From Eutrophosalina sp902522775 (lineage in GTDB: Bacteria > Bacteroidota > Bacteroidia > Flavobacteriales > Flavobacteriaceae), in the NCBI GenBank assembly GCA_902522775.1, contig CABYWQ010000005.1:1-64000 (forward strand): a stretch of 64,000 nt of DNA, written 5' to 3'. Below, in pieces: positions 38,136-47,521 of the stretch. Positions within the stretch are counted from its first letter, which is position 1. Each line of letters starts with the position of its first letter. The position numbers and the translations under genes are program-made. Under the pieces are notes generated by a model. The model ran no database searches. It was not told the origin of the DNA and saw only the letters and a list, made by a program, of their open reading frames with translations.

Positions 38136-39029
38136 TTACTTGTAAAATCTCATCAAGTTTGAATTTAAAGACCAAAGAACTTCTTTAAATTTTTTTAAAA
38201 ATCCTATCCCAATTAAAAGATCATTTATGTCTTCTCTTAATGGGACTACAGCAACAACATTTTTAACTAAATAGTCCCCTATCAAAATTTCTTTTATTTT
38301 AACATATTTAGTTTCAAATTCAGATCCAACACCACCAGAGACACTTTTTACATTCATATCTTCAATTTCGCAATTAGAAAGTAAATCTTTATATAATCTA
38401 TTTCCAATAAAAAAGGAAGTTGCGCCAGAATCAAACTGAATTGGCACATTCATAACTTCACCATTAATCGTTGGGAAACCAACATTGATTCTATATTGAT
38501 TATCTCTTTCACTTAGACTGATATCAGAATATTCTTTATCACCAATTATGTCAGTTGGCACTCTATTATTATCAATATTTCTAATAATTTTTGTTTTATT
38601 TTTTTCAAAAAACTTTTCAATCACTAATCCTTTTGATTCACCTGGTCCATAGGTAGAAATTTCTTTTACTTTTTTCCCATCGCTATAATATGTATTCTTT
38701 TTATCACCATTGTCCCACTCATATGACTCAAATTCAATTAAATCAGTTTGATAGTTTTGATAATGAATTATTTTTATATCCCCCTCTAAAAAATTAATTA
38801 ATAATTTCCCTCTAACGAAATCATCATTTTCAAAAAAACCTTGTTTAATTTGTGTTTGAGAATCAAGTTTTAATGTGAGTGTTCCTTCACCATCTTTTTC
38901 ACCTTCATAATTAACACAACCAAAATAATTACCATTATCGTAATTAATGGTTTCTTGCTTACATTGAGAAAAAATATACCCGGAAGTTAGAGTGTATATT
39001 ATTAAAAAAAATTCTCTATAAAATTTCAT
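38136..39029 (-). CDS. Secreted MORN-like and retropepsin-like aspartic protease-fold protein
   Basis: 297 residues with a signal peptide (ends IFSQ). The N-terminal half has MORN-like strands (YDNGNYFGCVNYEGEKDGEG; GFFENDDFVRG). The C-terminal 120 residues look like a retropepsin domain: the catalytic loop reads IQFDSGATS (Asp-Ser-Gly-Ala), followed by VKSVSGG, IKEILIGDYLVKNVVAVV and LLIGIGFLKKF, the flap and hydrophobic-hydrophobic-Gly elements of the fold. It lies between gldN (61 bases upstream) and sprF. A role in processing or quality control of the neighbouring adhesin or of T9SS cargo is inferred; the Asp-Ser-Gly form is compatible with activity. Confidence 0.75.
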   Translation of the reverse strand: MKFYREFFLIIYTLTSGYIFSQCKQETINYDNGNYFGCVNYEGEKDGEGTLTLKLDSQTQIKQGFFENDDFVRGKLLINFLEGDIKIIHYQNYQTDLIEFESYEWDNGDKKNTYYSDGKKVKEISTYGPGESKGLVIEKFFEKNKTKIIRNIDNNRVPTDIIGDKEYSDISLSERDNQYRINVGFPTINGEVMNVPIQFDSGATSFFIGNRLYKDLLSNCEIEDMNVKSVSGGVGSEFETKYVKIKEILIGDYLVKNVVAVVPLREDINDLLIGIGFLKKFKEVLWSLNSNLMRFYK

Positions 39030-39090
39030 TTTGTAATTATCAAAATAAAAGTCAAATTTTAAAAATATTTTTGGAGATTAATAGTTAAAA

Positions 39091-39978
39091 CTAGTATCCC
39101 CACATATCTAATTCAAAATCAAGAATTTCTTTTTTTATTCTTTCAGACTCTAATATAATTCTCAGTTGATGTTGTTGTTTAGATTCTCCTGGTCGTTGTA
39201 TGATGTAATCCTTGATTTCTCTATCACCGTATATGTTATCATATTTGTAAATAAAAGAACTAAATCTTCTATTTATTAATAAATCATCGAAGGATATTCT
39301 GTTGTTAGTATTTCTATCATTAAATACCAAATGATTATTTAATTCCTCCCTAATAGATGGATACCAAATCCAAAAATATGGAGACCCTAAATTAGGATTC
39401 TGAACACCATTTTTTAAATCCTCAGTATTAGCCCCAACGGGTTGAATACCTAATAATCTATATTTTAATTCAGATGCTTTTTTATCGAAATACCAAATAC
39501 CCTTTATATTATATCCCCCAATTTCATTTGATTTAACATATATGGTTTGATTACCACCAGTTTTTCTTGAGAAAAATTCATAACTCATCAAATCTTTAAT
39601 TTCAGTTGTGGACAATTTATCTGAAGATGAAAATTCATCGAATTTATAAATTTCAAGATTTGTACCTGATGGATCTTCTTCAATCTTATTAACAATATGT
39701 TCTTTTAAAACTCTCCATATCGACTTTCTTCCAATTTTATTTTGTTCATCATTAGTTGGAAAAAGTAATGGGAAATTTAACTTCTCATTTAAATCAATAA
39801 ATTCATATACTACTCTTGACCACAAAATATCATTTTCATCAATATTGGTGTACTCCAGTGGAGTAATCTCATTTATTGACTTATTTTCAGCATCAATAGG
39901 TTTTTTTGCATTAATTAAATCTACTTGTGAAAAAATTAAATTTGAAAATAAAATAAAAAAAACAGCTAGAGATCTCAT
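39091..39978 (-). CDS. gldN: Gliding motility / T9SS ring protein GldN
   Basis: 295 residues, Sec signal peptide to about residue 17 (IFSQ). The region from NEITPLEYTNIDENDILWSR and the segments FPLLFP, SIWRVLKEHI, LSTTEIKDLMSY and RLLGIQPVG are typical of GldN/PorN. GldN sits in the periplasm and forms with the lipoprotein GldK the ring under the outer membrane of the type IX secretion system. It is the fourth gene of gldKLMN, 6 bases after gldM. Confidence 0.95.
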   Translation of the reverse strand: MRSLAVFFILFSNLIFSQVDLINAKKPIDAENKSINEITPLEYTNIDENDILWSRVVYEFIDLNEKLNFPLLFPTNDEQNKIGRKSIWRVLKEHIVNKIEEDPSGTNLEIYKFDEFSSSDKLSTTEIKDLMSYEFFSRKTGGNQTIYVKSNEIGGYNIKGIWYFDKKASELKYRLLGIQPVGANTEDLKNGVQNPNLGSPYFWIWYPSIREELNNHLVFNDRNTNNRISFDDLLINRRFSSFIYKYDNIYGDREIKDYIIQRPGESKQQHQLRIILESERIKKEILDFELDMWGY

Positions 39979-39984
39979 TATAAA

Positions 39985-41718
39985 TTATTGTTTTTTAATC
40001 GTAAAATCATTTACTTTATAATTAAAAGCTTGGCTTTTATCTGTTCCTTCCCAACCAATAGCTTCGATGCTCGAGAAAAGAATAGGTGTTCCTGAAGGAG
40101 ATTGTCTGATGTAATCTGCCGCTAGTCCTTCAATATAATTACCTTCAATTGTAAGAGCTTGGTTAATTCCAACGCTTATAATAAAACTTGTAACCTCTAC
40201 ATTAAAATCATAATCGAAATCTTCAGGTTTATAACCAGCAATTTGTCCATTCAATATATTAAGTTGAGTAACCGTTGATCCAGAGGGATATGATTGAACA
40301 TTCTCTATTGCACCAACTCCGTCAGGAGCTTTTTTAACCCTAAAAATCTTAGGCTCACTAGACTCTCTTTTACCATTTACCAAACCAGTGACCTGAATTA
40401 AAACTTCTTCGACACCGCTATCAGGAATTGCATAAAAATTAGCACCCTCAGCTTTATCCTTTGGCCTGACATTAGGATTTAACTTTACATTTTTTGATCC
40501 TGAACCCTGCTGAAGAGAAACTGCACCGGGTAAAACAATATTTACTGGATTGTTTAATTTCTCGTATAATATGTTCATTCTGATAGCTTCAACAGTTGCA
40601 GTAGATGGTTTTTCAATGATTGAAAACTCTTCATTAATAGGGATCGTTGTAATATTTCTATCATCCAATTTAGTTACAGACCCTGATAACTTATAACTGC
40701 CTGTTTGAGTTAATCTTTTCTTAAATACAATTTGACCCTCAAAAATCTCATAATCTGAGCCTTCAATTAGATCTCTAGCTTGACTAGACCCTGGAAAGGT
40801 TAATTTTATATCTTTATCTTCAAATGCAAAAGATGAGGATTTTTGACCCATTATAATACTACCGTCAAAAACTTCACCTGAAAAATATTGCGCTTTTGGT
40901 GTTTTTAAATAAGCCTGTAAAACACCTCCACCAGTTGTTGCAACAGCAATCTCACCAAGAATTACTGAAAGTAATTTATTCTCAATATATCTCGTGTTAT
41001 TTTGAGTCTTAGTCATTTTTGATAAAGATGCAACAAGAGGAAAACCTTTAAATTCATAATCCATAAAATCCAATTCTTTACCATTACTATTTAATTTTTT
41101 GCCATCATCCGGATACTCAAATCTTGAATCTAAATCATTAACTACACTTTCAAGATTTGTTAATGCTACTTCATCTGAAATATACTTTGGATCATTAATT
41201 TTAATACTGTCAATAATTGATATTATATCATTTCTAAAACCTATATAATTATTTTTATAAGTTTCACCTTCTGGCAAAAGTATTGACCTTTCAAAAAAAA
41301 GTTCATCAAGAGGACCTGATTTATCCATTACCTGGTAATCTACCATTACTTGATTAGGTTTATCTGAGTTTGATTTATTTTTTATATCTCTAACATAGCT
41401 AGTCCCCTCTTTGTCACTTTCCAGAATAACATTTTTTAAATCTTTAATATAATTGACATAATTGTTAGATATTTCCTTTAAATCTTGAACAAATGGGTAA
41501 ACAACTTGATATTCAGGCTGTGACTGCAAGTTATCGATAGTTGCATACTTAATTATGTTATCATCAGAAAGTTGTTCAACACTAGTTTCTAAATCTTCAT
41601 TGATAACTCCGATAGTTGCAAGAACTTCTTTATCTATATTCAATGCTAACATTGCAATAAACACGAGATACATCATGTTTATCATTTTTTGTCTAGTATT
41701 AGTCTTTTCTCCTGCCAT
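39985..41718 (-). CDS. gldM: Gliding motility / T9SS motor protein GldM
   Basis: 577 residues, slightly longer than the roughly 510-530 usual in the family. The N-terminal MAGEKTNTRQKMINMMYLVFIAMLALN holds the single membrane helix; the periplasmic part begins with coiled-coil segments and continues as the four GldM domains, ending in KVNDFTIKKQ. With GldL it makes the proton-driven rotary motor that powers T9SS secretion and gliding; the conserved acidic motor residue itself is in GldL. The start lies 3 bases after the gldL stop. The extra length lies in the helical D1 region. Confidence 0.96.
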   Translation of the reverse strand: MAGEKTNTRQKMINMMYLVFIAMLALNIDKEVLATIGVINEDLETSVEQLSDDNIIKYATIDNLQSQPEYQVVYPFVQDLKEISNNYVNYIKDLKNVILESDKEGTSYVRDIKNKSNSDKPNQVMVDYQVMDKSGPLDELFFERSILLPEGETYKNNYIGFRNDIISIIDSIKINDPKYISDEVALTNLESVVNDLDSRFEYPDDGKKLNSNGKELDFMDYEFKGFPLVASLSKMTKTQNNTRYIENKLLSVILGEIAVATTGGGVLQAYLKTPKAQYFSGEVFDGSIIMGQKSSSFAFEDKDIKLTFPGSSQARDLIEGSDYEIFEGQIVFKKRLTQTGSYKLSGSVTKLDDRNITTIPINEEFSIIEKPSTATVEAIRMNILYEKLNNPVNIVLPGAVSLQQGSGSKNVKLNPNVRPKDKAEGANFYAIPDSGVEEVLIQVTGLVNGKRESSEPKIFRVKKAPDGVGAIENVQSYPSGSTVTQLNILNGQIAGYKPEDFDYDFNVEVTSFIISVGINQALTIEGNYIEGLAADYIRQSPSGTPILFSSIEAIGWEGTDKSQAFNYKVNDFTIKKQ

Positions 41719-41721
41719 ATA

Positions 41722-42321
41722 TTAGCTCTTCATACCTTGAAGCATAGCTGCATATTTTGCATTAAGCTCATTGATAGTTTGTTTCATTTTACTTAACTCT
41801 TCTCCTAAACCTTCTGGAATATTCATGGAACCTGTTGATGAATTGATCTCAGATAAATTAGAACTGAGCGAGTCATATAATGAGTTAATTTCTTTAACTT
41901 TAGATGCAGCGCTTGCTAAATTTGTGTTATAACTACTCATATTTTCACTAATATCTTTTGGAATCACAAATGCAGATGTTGCTTTAGCTGCACTAGATAA
42001 ATTATTGTTTAATGCAGATAATCCTGCAACTGTTTCGTCAACGGCACTTTGAAGATTTTGTGTTTCTGCTTCAATAGTTTGTAAACCTTTGTCTTCAACG
42101 GATGAATCTCCAGTAAAATAACCTTGTACACCAGAAATACCAAAAATAACAGCTTCAGTTATTAATCCCACAGATAACATTAGATCTCCAGTTATTGGTC
42201 CAAGATCCTGATGAGTAATCTTAAGTAGAGCACCAATAATAACAATTGATGCACCAAGTCCAAACATTAACTCTATAACATTCTCTGGAAGAAATTTCTT
42301 TTTAGTTTTTGCTTTTTTCAT
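41722..42321 (-). CDS. gldL: Gliding motility / T9SS motor protein GldL
   Basis: 199 residues. The first 80 residues hold two membrane helices (VIELMFGLGASIVIIGALLKI and a second around LMLSVGLITEAVIFGISGVQG). The Glu in LITEAVIF lies within the second helix and corresponds to the proton-conducting acidic residue of the motor. The cytoplasmic tail is helical and coiled-coil. GldL pentamers surround the GldM dimer and turn the proton gradient into rotation. The gene lies 9 bases after gldK and 3 before gldM. Confidence 0.96.
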   Translation of the reverse strand: MKKAKTKKKFLPENVIELMFGLGASIVIIGALLKITHQDLGPITGDLMLSVGLITEAVIFGISGVQGYFTGDSSVEDKGLQTIEAETQNLQSAVDETVAGLSALNNNLSSAAKATSAFVIPKDISENMSSYNTNLASAASKVKEINSLYDSLSSNLSEINSSTGSMNIPEGLGEELSKMKQTINELNAKYAAMLQGMKS

Positions 42322-42330
42322 ATAAATAAA

Positions 42331-43740
42331 TTAAAATATTTTATTAGGATTTTCTTGAAACCCAACATCTTCCCCTAAATAACTCTGAACAGTTCTGAAT
42401 CCAATATATGATCGTTTCTTATCTTGATATTCATAGTCTCTGGTTGAAACCTTTAGAAAATGAGCAACATCTTTCCAAGATCCACCTCTCACAACCTTTC
42501 TTGAATTTAAATCATTGCCTTCTATATTTGGATTTAAACCAGAAACAAAATCATTAGCAGACCTTTCATAATTAGAGTCTGTCCACTCAGAGACATTGCC
42601 AGACATATTATAAAGACCATAATCATTTGGCCAATAAGATTCGGCTTCAGCTGTATATAAAATTTGATCTGCTGCATAATCACCCCTCTCTGGCTTAAAA
42701 TTAGCTAAGAAACAACCCTTGTCATCATATGTGTAAGGACCTCCCCAAGGATATTCGGCTCTTTCAATTCCTCCTCTGGCAGCATACTCCCACTCAGACT
42801 CGGTTGGTAATCTAAAGCGACTTACAAGTTGAATGTCTTTTTTCTTTTTTCTATTGTGTTGATTTTTGTAAAAAGTTCTCCAATCAGCAAAAGCTTTTGC
42901 TTGTTCCCAAGAAACTCCAACAACTGGATACTCAGAATAAGCATCGTGCCAAAAATAATCATTGTGCATGGGTTCGTTGTAACTATAATTAAAATCTTTG
43001 TACCAAACTGTGGTGTCAGGATAAACTTGGATTTCCTTGTAATCACTCCATTTATTTTTTTCAACATCAAATTCACGAAAGCTATACTTGATTCTTTTTG
43101 TTTTGAATGCTCGTAATCCATTAGGTGTAGAGTCGGCAGGAATAAAAAAACCTTCATAATCTTCTAACAAATCTGGACCAATACCACCCTCTAAAATTGC
43201 AGCATAATTGGCATCAAGATAATCAGATCTTTGCCATGAAATTTTATTATCCCAATTTAGTCGATAAGTAGATTTATCTTCAATATCTAAAAACCCTAAT
43301 CCATTTTCTTCAAGATATTCTTGATATGCGGTTTTTTCTTCACCATCATCAATTCTCTTATATATAGGCATAAAGTTCCACAATGGGTCATCCTCACTAA
43401 TATCTTCACCAATTTTTTCATATGCAGCTTTGGCAATTTCATGTCTAACAATCGAGTCTCTAACCCAATGAACAAATTGTCTATATTCACTGTTAGTAAT
43501 TTCTGTTTCGTCCATGTAAAAAGACTTGACGGATACTGTTTTTAACTTAGGGTTTTGATCTAAAGATGCATTTGGATTTGAAGGGCCCATGGTAAATGCT
43601 CCTGAAGGTACTAGAACCATACCATTAGGTTGTGTAGGAAAAAACTTATTAGACTTTACACCTATTAATTCGCCTCTGTCATTATTAGAACATGATATAA
43701 AAAGTAATGTAAAAATAAAAAAGAACAATAGTTTTTTCAT
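42331..43740 (-). CDS. gldK: Gliding motility / T9SS lipoprotein GldK
   Basis: 469 residues from the ATG at 43740. The open frame extends to 43803 but the lipoprotein signal (ends FISC, Cys17) begins at 43740, which settles the start. The protein has the formylglycine-generating-enzyme-like fold (VPSGAFTMGPSNP, MDETEITNSEYRQFV, YPVVGVSWEQAKAFADWR, RLPTESEWEYAARGG, GNVSEWTDSNY, VVRGGSWKD). GldK is a structural outer-membrane lipoprotein of the T9SS ring with GldN rather than a sulfatase-maturing enzyme, despite the fold. It is the first of gldKLMN and lies 59 bases after the arginase-fold gene. Confidence 0.95.
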   Translation of the reverse strand: MKKLLFFFIFTLLFISCSNNDRGELIGVKSNKFFPTQPNGMVLVPSGAFTMGPSNPNASLDQNPKLKTVSVKSFYMDETEITNSEYRQFVHWVRDSIVRHEIAKAAYEKIGEDISEDDPLWNFMPIYKRIDDGEEKTAYQEYLEENGLGFLDIEDKSTYRLNWDNKISWQRSDYLDANYAAILEGGIGPDLLEDYEGFFIPADSTPNGLRAFKTKRIKYSFREFDVEKNKWSDYKEIQVYPDTTVWYKDFNYSYNEPMHNDYFWHDAYSEYPVVGVSWEQAKAFADWRTFYKNQHNRKKKKDIQLVSRFRLPTESEWEYAARGGIERAEYPWGGPYTYDDKGCFLANFKPERGDYAADQILYTAEAESYWPNDYGLYNMSGNVSEWTDSNYERSANDFVSGLNPNIEGNDLNSRKVVRGGSWKDVAHFLKVSTRDYEYQDKKRSYIGFRTVQSYLGEDVGFQENPNKIF

Positions 43741-43799
43741 GCAAATATCTTTTCTTAAATCAAAAAGTTGGACCCTAAAATAACACTTTTGGTTTAATT

Positions 43800-44909
43800 T
43801 CATATAATCTTGCTCTTTAATCTTTTAATAATTCTTTCTGAAATAATTGAATTTTGAGACAATTTATAATCATTTTCAGAGCACGGGATTATATCTTTAT
43901 CAATGGATATGATGCCTTGATCAATATATTCAACCCACCATCTGTTACTAATTTTATTTTTATAAAATTTAAAATTATGACCATCAACTTCAATATAATA
44001 ATAGTTGAAATCCGAATCTTTTAAAAAATCTTCAATATATCTATTATTACAGCCTTCAATAAAATACCAGACCATTTCAGATAAAACAGAATTACACTCA
44101 ATAGTACTTTTCACATTATTATAACAAACAATTTTCATGCTGGAACTAATTCCAGCATACCTGGATAAGTTGCAGGCCTCAAATGCTGTCAAACCATTAG
44201 GAGATGTTAATTTAAAGTTTATTGTATTAGATTTTAATGATTCTAAATTAAAATTTACAATATGAGAATCTCTCATTACTGGTTCAGCTTCAGAAAAATC
44301 AAACCTTAAATCTCCAAGACTAAGCATATCAAATTTTATTTTTTTCAGCAATTCAATTTTAGAAAATGAATTCAAGTGCCTTAAATAACCAAGATTACAA
44401 AAAAAATTAAGTTTTAAACTATCACTTTGTATTAAATGTGAAATATAATTATAATTGTTAATTTCATTTGTTAAAACATCAATCCCTAAAATTTTATCAA
44501 CGGAAACAATATTCAGATAACTATTATTTTTACTTAAAGACTCTGACAAAACATTTAGTAAACTCGAATTGCCTCCAAGACAAATCATTAATATACCTAA
44601 TCCTGAAAGATTTTTAGTAATTTCTTTTAATGCAAAATTGCTATCTTCAACACTATGACCATGTTTAAATTTTCCTAAATCGATAATTTTTTTTTTCCAA
44701 TCACCATAATGTAATGAGTAAAATCTACTTCTAAATTTTTCGGATTCTAAATCATCATTAATTGTAAACAAAGCGATATTGTATGATGAGGTGATGTCAA
44801 ATTCATCAACACCAAAAATTTTTATATTATTACAAATACAACTAGGATCTAGCTTTTTTCTTAGATCTAGATTTTTTTTATTTGGTATTGTAAAATATTG
44901 AAGAAACAA
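43800..44909 (-). CDS. Arginase/formimidoylglutamase-fold protein with degenerate metal site
   Basis: 369 residues. Only a TTG at 44909 can serve as an early start: the frame is closed by the topA stop seven bases upstream, and no in-frame ATG occurs before the mid-protein region. The layout follows the ureohydrolase superfamily (LGILMICLGGNSSLLNVLSESL, LSLGDLRFDF, SPNGLTAFEACNLSRYAG), and homologues annotated as formimidoylglutamase are known beside gldK in this phylum. The metal-binding motifs GGGHE and DxHxD are replaced by LGGNS and non-acidic residues, so catalysis of the usual type is doubtful. It is translated just after topA and may have a structural or regulatory role. Confidence 0.8.
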   Translation of the reverse strand: MFLQYFTIPNKKNLDLRKKLDPSCICNNIKIFGVDEFDITSSYNIALFTINDDLESEKFRSRFYSLHYGDWKKKIIDLGKFKHGHSVEDSNFALKEITKNLSGLGILMICLGGNSSLLNVLSESLSKNNSYLNIVSVDKILGIDVLTNEINNYNYISHLIQSDSLKLNFFCNLGYLRHLNSFSKIELLKKIKFDMLSLGDLRFDFSEAEPVMRDSHIVNFNLESLKSNTINFKLTSPNGLTAFEACNLSRYAGISSSMKIVCYNNVKSTIECNSVLSEMVWYFIEGCNNRYIEDFLKDSDFNYYYIEVDGHNFKFYKNKISNRWWVEYIDQGIISIDKDIIPCSENDYKLSQNSIISERIIKRLKSKII

Positions 44910-44915
44910 TTTACA

Positions 44916-47351
44916 TTATTTTTTTAGAAGCTTTTTTGCTTGTTCTAAGTCAATACTTTGAGGGTCGACTGTCTTTGGAATTTGAATTTTTTTCTTACCC
45001 TTAATGACAAAAATTTTTCCCCATCTTCCTTTTTCAAGAGTAATTTTATCCTCAGACCAGTTTTTAATAATTTTTTCTTTTTCCTTTTTTATTTTTTCCT
45101 CAATTAAATCAGTATAGTCTGAATCTGAAAGGTTATCAAAATCATATGTTTTATTGACATTTATAAACATCCCATTCCATTTGATAAAGGGACCAAATCG
45201 TCCTTTACCTTTGGTAACACCATGGCCTTTATAAGTAATAATTGGTTTCTCACTTTCAATTTTCTTTTTAATTAATTCTACTGCAATTTCATAGCTTATA
45301 TCAAAAGGAGAAACGTCAGGAATTGAAATAAATTTTTTTCCATGTTTAACATACGGCCCATATCGACCTATATTAGCTTCAACTCTTTCAGACTGAAAAT
45401 CTCCTAAATATATTGGCAGATCAAACAGTTTTATTGCTTCATTAAAAGTGATTTTACTGATTTGTTGTTCTGGAAGAAGACTTGCAAAAATAGGTTTTTC
45501 TTCATCCTCATTTTTTCCTATTTGAGCTATTGGACCAAATTTGCCCAGTTTAACACTTAATTGTCTTCCAGTTTTTGGATCATCACCTAAAACTCTTTCT
45601 CCAGTTTCTCTTTTTGCATTTTTAATGACATCATCAACTTTAAGGTTAAAAGGATTATAAAAATTATCAATAATAGATTGCCATTCTTTTTTTCCACTTG
45701 CAATGGAATCAAAATCATCCTCAACAGAAGCAGTAAAATTATAATCAATTATATTACTAAAGTTATTGGTTAAAAATTCATTTACTAAAAGACCGACTTC
45801 ACTGGGAACTAGTTTTCCTTTATTTGATCCAAAATTTTCAGAGACTATTAACTTACTTATTTTGTCTGTAACAACATATTGTAATAAATCTCTCTTTTGC
45901 CCAACATTATCACCTTTAAAAACATATTTTCTATTTATAATAGTTGAAATTGTTGGAGCATATGTTGATGGTCTTCCAATACCTAGTTCCTCTAATTTTT
46001 TGACAAGAGTCGCCTCAGAAAATCTAAAAGGTGGTTTTGAGAAAACCTGCGTTATTAAAATCTTGTTTTTTTCAATAGTATCACCAGCATTTAATTTTGG
46101 AAGTAAATCATTATTGTCATTTTCATCAATATTATCTTTAGACTCAATATATAATTTTAAAAAACCATCAAAAACTAAAACTTCACCCTCAGATTGGAAA
46201 AAATCATTATGTTTAGAGGCCTTTACTTTTATGATAGTCTTATTTAATTTGGCATTTGCCATTTGAGACGATACAGCTCTTTTCCAAATTAGTTTATATA
46301 AATTAGATTGATCTGAATCAAGCATTAAATTATCATTTGAAAAATTGGTTGGCCTAACTGCTTCATGTGCTTGCTGAGCACTTTTACTCTTATTTTTAAA
46401 TGACCTTTCAAAGAAGTAATTTACACCAAATCTATCAATTATAGTTTTCTTAATTGATTTAACAGCTTGGTTTGATAAATTCACACTGTCAGTTCTCATA
46501 TATGTAATGTGGCCTTTCTCATACAATTTCTGAGCTGCAGACATGGTTCTTGAAACAGAAAAACCTAACTTCCTAGACGCTTCTTGTTGTAAAGTAGATG
46601 TAGTAAAGGGAGGTGTTGGTTTCTTTTCAGTGGGATTTTTTGTTACAGAAATTACTTTATATTTTGAGCTTAAAAATTCATTTATAAAAGATTCAAAATT
46701 TTCATCTTTGAAAATATTCTTTGAGTATTTTGCCTTAAAAATTTTACCATTAACTGTATTAAAAAAAGCAGATATTTTAAATGATTCGTTAGGTACGTGA
46801 TCATTTATTTCCTTCTCCCTCTCTGCAATTAATCTCAGAGCTACCGACTGAACACGTCCAGCAGAAAGCCCACCCTTAACTTTTCTCCAAAGAATTGGGG
46901 ATATTTTATATCCTACAAGTCTATCTAGTACTCTTCTTGCCTGTTGAGCATCCACTAAGGATTTGTTGATTTTTCTAGGATTTGTAATAGCTTTTTTTAT
47001 TGCATCCTCAGTTATTTCTCTAAAAACTATTCTTTTTGTTTTTTCTTCATTTAAATTTAAAGATTCTTGCAAATGCCAAGCTATTGCCTCACCTTCTCTG
47101 TCCTCATCACTGGCTAACCATACAGTTTCAACATTTTTAACCTCACTCTTTAATCTTTTTACAATATCTTTTTTTTCTTTTGAAATGATGTATTTTGGTT
47201 TATAATTTTCATCTACATTTATACCTAACTCACTCGAGGGTAAATCAGAAATATGCCCATTACTTGAAACCACCTTGAAGTCTTTACCCAAAAATTTTTC
47301 AATTGTCTTAGCTTTTGCTGGTGATTCAACTATAACAAGATTCTTTGACAT
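44916..47351 (-). CDS. topA: DNA topoisomerase I (type IA)
   Basis: 811 residues. The TOPRIM domain starts VIVESPAKAKTIEKFLG and contains SDEDREGEAIAWHL. The catalytic tyrosine is Tyr284 in HITYMRTDS. After the core (to about residue 590) come four short C-terminal repeats of the type GRYGPYVKHGKKFI and GRFGPFIKWNG, which replace the Cys4 zinc ribbons of E. coli and are usual in this phylum. The enzyme relaxes negative supercoils behind RNA polymerase. It is divergent from miaB across 170 bases and precedes the arginase-fold gene by 6 bases. Confidence 0.97.
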   Translation of the reverse strand: MSKNLVIVESPAKAKTIEKFLGKDFKVVSSNGHISDLPSSELGINVDENYKPKYIISKEKKDIVKRLKSEVKNVETVWLASDEDREGEAIAWHLQESLNLNEEKTKRIVFREITEDAIKKAITNPRKINKSLVDAQQARRVLDRLVGYKISPILWRKVKGGLSAGRVQSVALRLIAEREKEINDHVPNESFKISAFFNTVNGKIFKAKYSKNIFKDENFESFINEFLSSKYKVISVTKNPTEKKPTPPFTTSTLQQEASRKLGFSVSRTMSAAQKLYEKGHITYMRTDSVNLSNQAVKSIKKTIIDRFGVNYFFERSFKNKSKSAQQAHEAVRPTNFSNDNLMLDSDQSNLYKLIWKRAVSSQMANAKLNKTIIKVKASKHNDFFQSEGEVLVFDGFLKLYIESKDNIDENDNNDLLPKLNAGDTIEKNKILITQVFSKPPFRFSEATLVKKLEELGIGRPSTYAPTISTIINRKYVFKGDNVGQKRDLLQYVVTDKISKLIVSENFGSNKGKLVPSEVGLLVNEFLTNNFSNIIDYNFTASVEDDFDSIASGKKEWQSIIDNFYNPFNLKVDDVIKNAKRETGERVLGDDPKTGRQLSVKLGKFGPIAQIGKNEDEEKPIFASLLPEQQISKITFNEAIKLFDLPIYLGDFQSERVEANIGRYGPYVKHGKKFISIPDVSPFDISYEIAVELIKKKIESEKPIITYKGHGVTKGKGRFGPFIKWNGMFINVNKTYDFDNLSDSDYTDLIEEKIKKEKEKIIKNWSEDKITLEKGRWGKIFVIKGKKKIQIPKTVDPQSIDLEQAKKLLKK

Positions 47352-47493
47352 GTAATGGTTTTAGGTTCACAAAAGTATATGTTTTTTTAAAACTCAATTT
47401 TTTTTTTGAATTTAAACAATATGTTAACATCAATTTTTATTCCATTAATTAAAAATAAGGAGATTTAAAAACACGACAATTTGACAGTTTTTC

Positions 47494-47501
47494 TATATTT
47501 G
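47494..47501 (+). promoter_or_regulatory. Candidate -7 promoter element of miaB
   Basis: TATATTTG matches the TAnnTTTG consensus of the phylum's primary sigma factor, 20 bases before the miaB start. A TTGACA lies 7 bases upstream, too close to be a standard -33 element, so the assignment is tentative. The topA/miaB gap holds no other recognised signal. Confidence 0.45.
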
Positions 47502-47521
47502 TAACTGAAAATTTATTTTAA

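Noticed and set aside
42331..43740. gldK as the sulfatase-maturing formylglycine-generating enzyme for the nearby sulfatases
   Set aside because: It has the FGE-like fold, but the lipoprotein signal and position in gldKLMN identify it as the T9SS ring protein. Sulfatase maturation is probably done by an enzyme outside the window.
45766..46266. Plus-strand frame of 166 residues inside topA
   Set aside because: It lies antisense to the conserved topoisomerase core, has no recognisable domain and no upstream signal.
47457..47463. AAGGAGA, a Shine-Dalgarno-like sequence upstream of miaB
   Set aside because: No start codon lies at a suitable distance, and genes of this phylum rarely use such sites.
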